Both the position numbers and the translations under genes were made by a program. The notes under the pieces are model-generated. The model saw nothing but the letters and a program-made list of their open reading frames with translations. It ran no database searches and was not told where the DNA came from. From Apricaphanius iberus (taxonomy: Eukaryota; Chordata; Actinopteri; Cyprinodontiformes; Aphaniidae), in assembly GCA_028564705.1 (NCBI GenBank), contig JAPXFQ010002396.1, positions 1 through 64,000 on the forward strand: DNA of 64,000 nucleotides, read 5' to 3'. Position 1 is the first letter of the stretch; each line of letters opens with the position of its first letter. Positions 59,409 through 64,000 of this stretch are shown piece by piece.

Positions 59409-59675
59409 GTCTGTAACTTTCAATGTTGTGGTAGCAGTCAATTAGTGGGGCGTGATCAAAGATTCTAGAATCTTCTAGAAGCTTTGGGTGTGGACAAATT
59501 TACATCAGCTCATGAATATACAATTAGCTGCAGAAAACAGCCCAATCTGCAAGGGGCTGAAACAGAAGGTAATAGAGATTGGCAACAATTGTTTCCTACA
59601 AGCTATTTCCAGGAAACAACTTCAGAATCATGTTTTCTGGAACTCAGAGACCTATTTTAAATTGTGGAAAAATAG

Positions 59676-59691
59676 TCATAATATGTCTCCT
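59676..59691. repeat. right terminal inverted repeat of Kolobok B
   Basis: TCATAATATGTCTCCT followed by TTAA at 59692-59695. Confidence 0.9.
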
Positions 59692-59749
59692 TTAAAGAAT
59701 TATTTATTTGAATTTGAATTTATTTATTTAAAATGGACAATGTGCATTA

Positions 59750-59815
59750 AATACATGTAAATGTAGCTATACATTTACATGTAAATACACACATGTAAAT
59801 ACATATGTAAATACA
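59750..59815. repeat. ACATGTAAAT(AC) short tandem/inverted repeat
   Basis: Words TACATGTAAATG, CATTTACATGTAAATAC, ACATGTAAATAC and TATGTAAATAC alternate over about 60 bp, making small hairpins. Confidence 0.7.
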
Positions 59816-60482
59816 ACAGATTATAGCCAGAGCTAATTTCCATCTTTAGTCCCTTTGCTGGAAGAACCAGCAACATTAAACTATTAAAAAACATCTCCGA
59901 TAAAAACCACAAAGCTCAGAAAGCACTCATCACCATAAAAATATGATGGTGCTTACAAAAACTAATTTGACACTCCATACAAATATTTCAATAATAATAC
60001 TAACAGTAATAATGCATATAAACAAATAAAATAAATTATAGAAACTATATATATATATCAGACTCCCTCACTTATACCATCCACTTGTGAAAATCTGACA
60101 ACAAAAATGTAAAAGTATATTTTCATGTGAATTTAATTATGTGAACATATTTGTGATTCCAACATCCATGCCTTTTTTTTTAAATAATTATATTTGCAAA
60201 CTGATTTAAGTATGTATTTATCTCCCCATTAATTATGTTTTTGTATTCAATTTTGGCAGGATTATTTCTTCATAGTGCAAAGATCCATACACCGAAATAT
60301 ACAATCAGATAGGCCATTTGGAGTTAAGGGAGTTTAGGATCAAAGCAAAACTTCAAACTCTACCCATAGAACTAACATCCCCCAACAATTGTTGTGATTG
60401 CAGAATGAAGCAGAGTCAAAGCTAATAATTTTTCCAATTCCTTATTTTTAATTTAGCTACAGTACCTGATTACATGCATTAA

Positions 60483-60667
60483 AGGAGATACAGTACATCT
60501 AACATCTGGAATCTGTACATTACAAATCAGACATAGCAGAATAAATAAGGTCTGTGATTTCTTCTTTTTCCTTCTTTTTTTTCGATTATTGTTAAGAAAA
60601 CATTAAAATAGAAATAACTATTAATGTTGATTTCTACTCATCTACAGACATTTAAAAAATGTCTCCT
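60483..60667. mobile_element. 185-bp TTAA-flanked MITE, Kolobok-like ends
   Basis: The left end starts AGGAGATACAG after TTAA (60479-60482). The right end on the minus strand starts AGGAGACAT, before TTAA (60668-60671). The first nine bases of the right end equal those of Kolobok B. It has no coding capacity. The short ends make this tentative. Confidence 0.4.
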
Positions 60668-60936
60668 TTAAATATTTTTTCCTTCACTGAAAATAACTAA
60701 ATCTATAAAAGATATAGTGGTAAACACAAAGAAGCTGCTGTCTTTTATCTCAAGGCACCACAGAGAGAGAAACATTTTCTCTTCATATGCAACCTTTGAT
60801 CCTGCACCCTTTAATTACTTCCTGTAGATTATACAGTATACGTGCACCTCAGCACTGCCCCCACTCTGTGTAAGTATGCCTGGGTTTGGGTGTGTATGTG
60901 CAGATTACGTTATGGCCTGAGGGCAGACAGAGGGAG

Positions 60937-61019
60937 ATGGAGTCATCTGGAATGATAGCAGACAACGATAGGAAGAAAATGAGACAGAACCATGATATCA
61001 TCAAAGATCGACAACCAGA
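60937..61019 (+). CDS. possible first coding exon of an unknown gene
   Basis: The ATG at 60937 opens MESSGMIADNDRKKMRQNHD, then IIKDRQP, running into a perfect GTGAGT donor at 61020. The stretch is less AT-rich than its surroundings and the peptide is polar and charged, as an N-terminal exon might be. I do not recognise it. A chance frame of 83 nt cannot be excluded, and no second exon is seen before the window ends. Confidence 0.2.
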
Positions 61020-64000
61020 GTGAGTTATAAATACATTAGACTGAAAACATTTAATTAGACTAACCAGTACCTCAGCACATTTTTATGCAACAAAAATAAG
61101 TTTCTGAGGGTGAAACTAGAATTATTTCATTTTGTTTTAGTAAAGTTTTGCCCTAATAGATAAATATAGTCATGGTTTGTTGTTGCAGCTAAATGTGCAA
61201 AGAAGATGTAATGATCTGGGAGTCTCCAGTTGTTCCTTGCAATTATTTATAACATTATTATAGATTATTATAACAATAGTTTCAAAATTACTTCCGGTAA
61301 CACCATATTGGCTGCAGCTTAGAAGACATGCAGCGCCCAGTTTCGATTAATTCCTTCTAATCCTCTTGCTCAGCTCTTAGACAGCTGTTCTGATTCTAAG
61401 GTAAAAACAAGAACCAATTGTTTGTAAACATCTCATCTTAACTTATGACAACTCTTGTTATTATCTGGTGTTACACTTATGACAGATCCTTTGAATGTCT
61501 TTCTCAGCATTACACAAAGTGTCACTTATTGTTATCTACATTCTGATTGTCCAGTGAAACTATCTCCGGATTGTTTACTGCTGACTACTGAAGTGGCACT
61601 TCCTCTGCACGTAAAATAAACTATGTACGAATATGGCTGACACATTGTTTTATTCTCTCATCCGAGGCCTCTCAGACACCCAGATTTCTACCACATTTCT
61701 CTTTTGAGTCTCCAGTCTGTTGTCCAAGTGAACTCAGACATATGTATACTCCTGAACCATTTCCACTTCTTCTCTCATGATGGAAACAGTGTTTAACTTA
61801 TCCCTGTTTCTTCTGAAATCTGCAATTATCTGTTTTGTTAACATTCAAGGTAAGATGATTGTTTCCATACTGCGCTGATGAGCTGTGTCAATCAAAAACT
61901 AACTAGCCAATGGGGACGATCTCCTGAAAAAAGCCGACCACCTGAGAGGATTGTGCCACAACTGCAAACAAAAAGTCAGGGAGCGCAAAAGAGAGAGAGT
62001 TGCAGAGATAATGCAAAACTGAGAGTCGGATCAAAAGTCTGACCGGAGAGAGAGAAGCAGAGGGAACCGTAAACAGAAGAATACATTATTAGCAGAGTAA
62101 AAGACCAATGCTTTACGCAATTAGGCAAATAATTTAATTGCAAGTTATACTTTTTTTTTATTTTTTTATTTTCTCTCAAATTCCCTATTTTTGTTTGACA
62201 CTGAAGAAATTTTGTTTGTTTCTATTGGCACAAAAATAATTCCATACACGACAACCCTGCCTTATCCGCATCTTTCTAACCATCTTTTGCTCTCTCTGAA
62301 TATCTCATGCAGAAGCAGTCACATACACTAGTCCTTTTAAATATTTATCAAGTTGCACTTCTAAGGGCAACCAACATTTGCCAGGTCCCACAGACCTGTG
62401 CTTATTAGACTGGTGATCTGTAATTATGACAATATTTTATGTTCCCACAGTATAGTTTTGAACTGGTTTTAGTGAGAATTCCTAAATGGCGTTCATTCAA
62501 ATCCAAGGATTAAAGTTTCTACTGTAGAACTAGTTTTAAGGGCAGAATCCTTTTGGGAGTCCCAACACAGATTTGAGTGGATTTTAGACTCCCCTATTCA
62601 GTTCCTAAATAGAGACCTTTATTCACAGAAGTGCAATAACCTTCTCCGTAAAGGAGATAGTTATTCTGTGTCTCCCAGTCTCACACACCTATCATTGTCC
62701 TTATTTTTTCCAAAAATCGCAACACTTTATCAATGTATTCTATACTGACTCTCCTTCTTCTATTTCACTAAGCCTTCAGGACATAAATTGGGGATCCTCA
62801 GTCCCCGGACTCTGTCCAGTCCAATCTTCTGTTCGACAGAGGCTAGCAGTTGTTCGTCAACTGCTGCCTGGGAGAGATCACCTGTGAGGAACAAATATAA
62901 AAACAATAGAGTCAAGGAACCACAGTCAGATCAGTCATGAGGCAGATACATTTTGGAAATGTTCAATATAGCAGTTTATTTAAAGGTACTGCTTACCTAA
63001 TTTTTGAGCTGGCTCATTTCTGCCACACAGCCAAACGTCCTGCGTTCTCCTAAATTTACTCTGGATTTTTCCAAACAATACTCACTGGCTGACCAGAGAA
63101 ACCGGGCGGAAATACCAACAATGTCGGCAGGTGGATTTCTAATCCAAAATTCTGGGGACTTTAACCCCAGTGAAGGCCTCAAAGCTCACTCCTGCAGCTG
63201 GTCCTGCTATTGTCTTTCAACCAGACCAAGTACCAGAGTAATTCACACAGAGACCCGGGATTTTATGTTGGCATATATGTCAGGAATGAAATAGCACCAC
63301 AAGTGATTCTGTTGCATTCCAATTCTTTTCAGTAGAGCAACGCTTTTTATTTATTTTTCTTTGAGACCTTTATGTCTGCACATTCAGAAGATCCAATTTT
63401 AATTTTTGGAAGTTATCTATGTGTTTTACTTTTATGGGTTGAATATTCAATATTTATATGTTGAATGATGAAAACTTGAATTAAGTAAAAGGGGTTGAAT
63501 TGAAAAACTGAAGTGAAAGTCTTTTAGGCTCGCTGGTATGTGGAGATCAGTGATCCAGGGAGAGTCAATTTCTCTAGGATTATGGATTTAAGGAATATTG
63601 CCTTCAACTGTAAGCATGGGTTGTGGGATTAGACATGGTCTCGCTCACTGGTTTAGAACACTCTGAGGAATTATTTCGCTCCTCTAAAAGGTGGCTTGGA
63701 GGGGTTACAATACCTAGACAACAATAGAATCCTCTAAATTGTGGCTGGGATGTAGTTGCTTGCAGAACCCCTTCAAAAGTATTTTATGTATGTGTACTGT
63801 ATACACAAAAAAAATTGGAGAATAGATGGTTGGTTTTAGAATTATGCAATGTTTTTGTGTGTTTGTATGAATAAAGTGTCATGAATACACTCAGCTCCTG
63901 TCACTCCCTCATCATCACCTCCACCTGAGTGTCCTGTCTGAACCTCCTCACCTCCTATCGTTTGCACCTGTGTTCACTTCCTATGTTTTTCACCTGTTCC
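61020..64000. other. unassigned, no gene recognised
   Basis: AT-rich to moderate composition with stops in all frames. 62560-63300 is less AT-rich, with CTCC/GAGA-rich words that could be LTR-like, but no repeat pairing was found. The last 110 bases are CACCT/CTCC-rich, a composition common in fish retroelement LTRs. Confidence 0.35.

Larger units (their letters stand above)
53190..59691 (+). mobile_element. Kolobok-type DNA transposon B with ballast-like gene
   Basis: The left end AGGAGACATATTATGA (53190-53205) and its exact reverse complement (59676-59691) are each flanked by TTAA (53186-53189; 59692-59695). The 6.5-kb interior holds a ten-exon transposase remnant on the plus strand (55025-58359). 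It also holds a four-exon P2X7-ballast-like gene on the minus strand (59408-58203) whose start lies just inside the right end. Removing the element would leave a single TTAA in AT-rich sequence. This is close to a full-length ancestral element, now coding-dead. Confidence 0.9.

Noticed and set aside
1..64000. CRISPR arrays, prophage, bacterial operons
   Set aside because: No regularly spaced direct repeats, no ribosome binding sites or operon-like packing; spliced genes and retroelements show a vertebrate genome.

Overview
This is a transposon-dense stretch of a ray-finned (almost certainly teleost) fish genome. No intact host gene is visible. The evidence for a fish is the mix of element families: Tx1-type L1 LINEs, L2/Rex1-type LINEs with a 3' tail of GAATT pentamers, Kolobok DNA transposons, hAT elements, Ty3/gypsy and Ty1/copia remnants, a restriction-like-endonuclease LINE, and a tRNA-headed SINE. 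Spliced structures with GT/AG boundaries and AT-rich spacers fit the same reading. Species cannot be told from this window.

Layout. 1-437: end of a Tx1-type LINE (minus). 3457-3725: decayed HECT-type exon. 4000-7271: Kolobok element A, with perfect 19-bp inverted ends and TTAA target duplications. 7409-8945: a split copy of an LTR-like repeat. 8990-9660: LINE endonuclease remnant. 10855-16850: a decayed two-gene, probably transposon-derived unit (C2H2/transposase-like gene, then a PB1-like gene). 17305-25470: a long Tx1-type LINE on the minus strand, with a 3-kb CpG-rich 3' UTR, interrupted by a chimera of 28S rRNA and LINE sequence. 26935-33113: a MITE, LINE pieces, a SWIM-like gene scrap and an internally deleted L2/Rex1 LINE. 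33494-34414: hAT-type MITE. 37410-39710: gypsy gag-protease-RT remnant (minus). 40015-41480: SINE and LINE pieces. 42245-49660: two more Tx1-type 3' ends in opposite orientations, with a restriction-like-endonuclease LINE tail between them. 49670-52460: copia RT/RNase H remnant and a hAT element keeping only its BED-finger exon. 53190-59691: Kolobok element B. After 60 kb there is only a small TTAA MITE, one possible exon and unassigned sequence.

The most interesting signal is shared by the two Kolobok elements. They have different inverted ends, yet both carry, inside those ends, a transposase gene on the plus strand and a convergent minus-strand gene. The minus-strand gene resembles the cytoplasmic zinc-binding 'ballast' region of the P2X7 receptor: a Cys-rich segment with a MP..E..CC-type motif, then a (R)YLAYR..VSW....IPSC.. 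segment. In element B the last exons of the two genes overlap antisense over about 157 bp. This suggests that the ballast-like module travels as a second gene of a Kolobok lineage.

A second theme is short, near-perfect inverted duplications inside repeats (7511, 21181, 31543, 32151). In at least two cases a comparison copy or the coding frame shows which arm is original. All gene-like features here are broken by stops, frameshifts or truncation, and calls rest on reading by eye without database searches.
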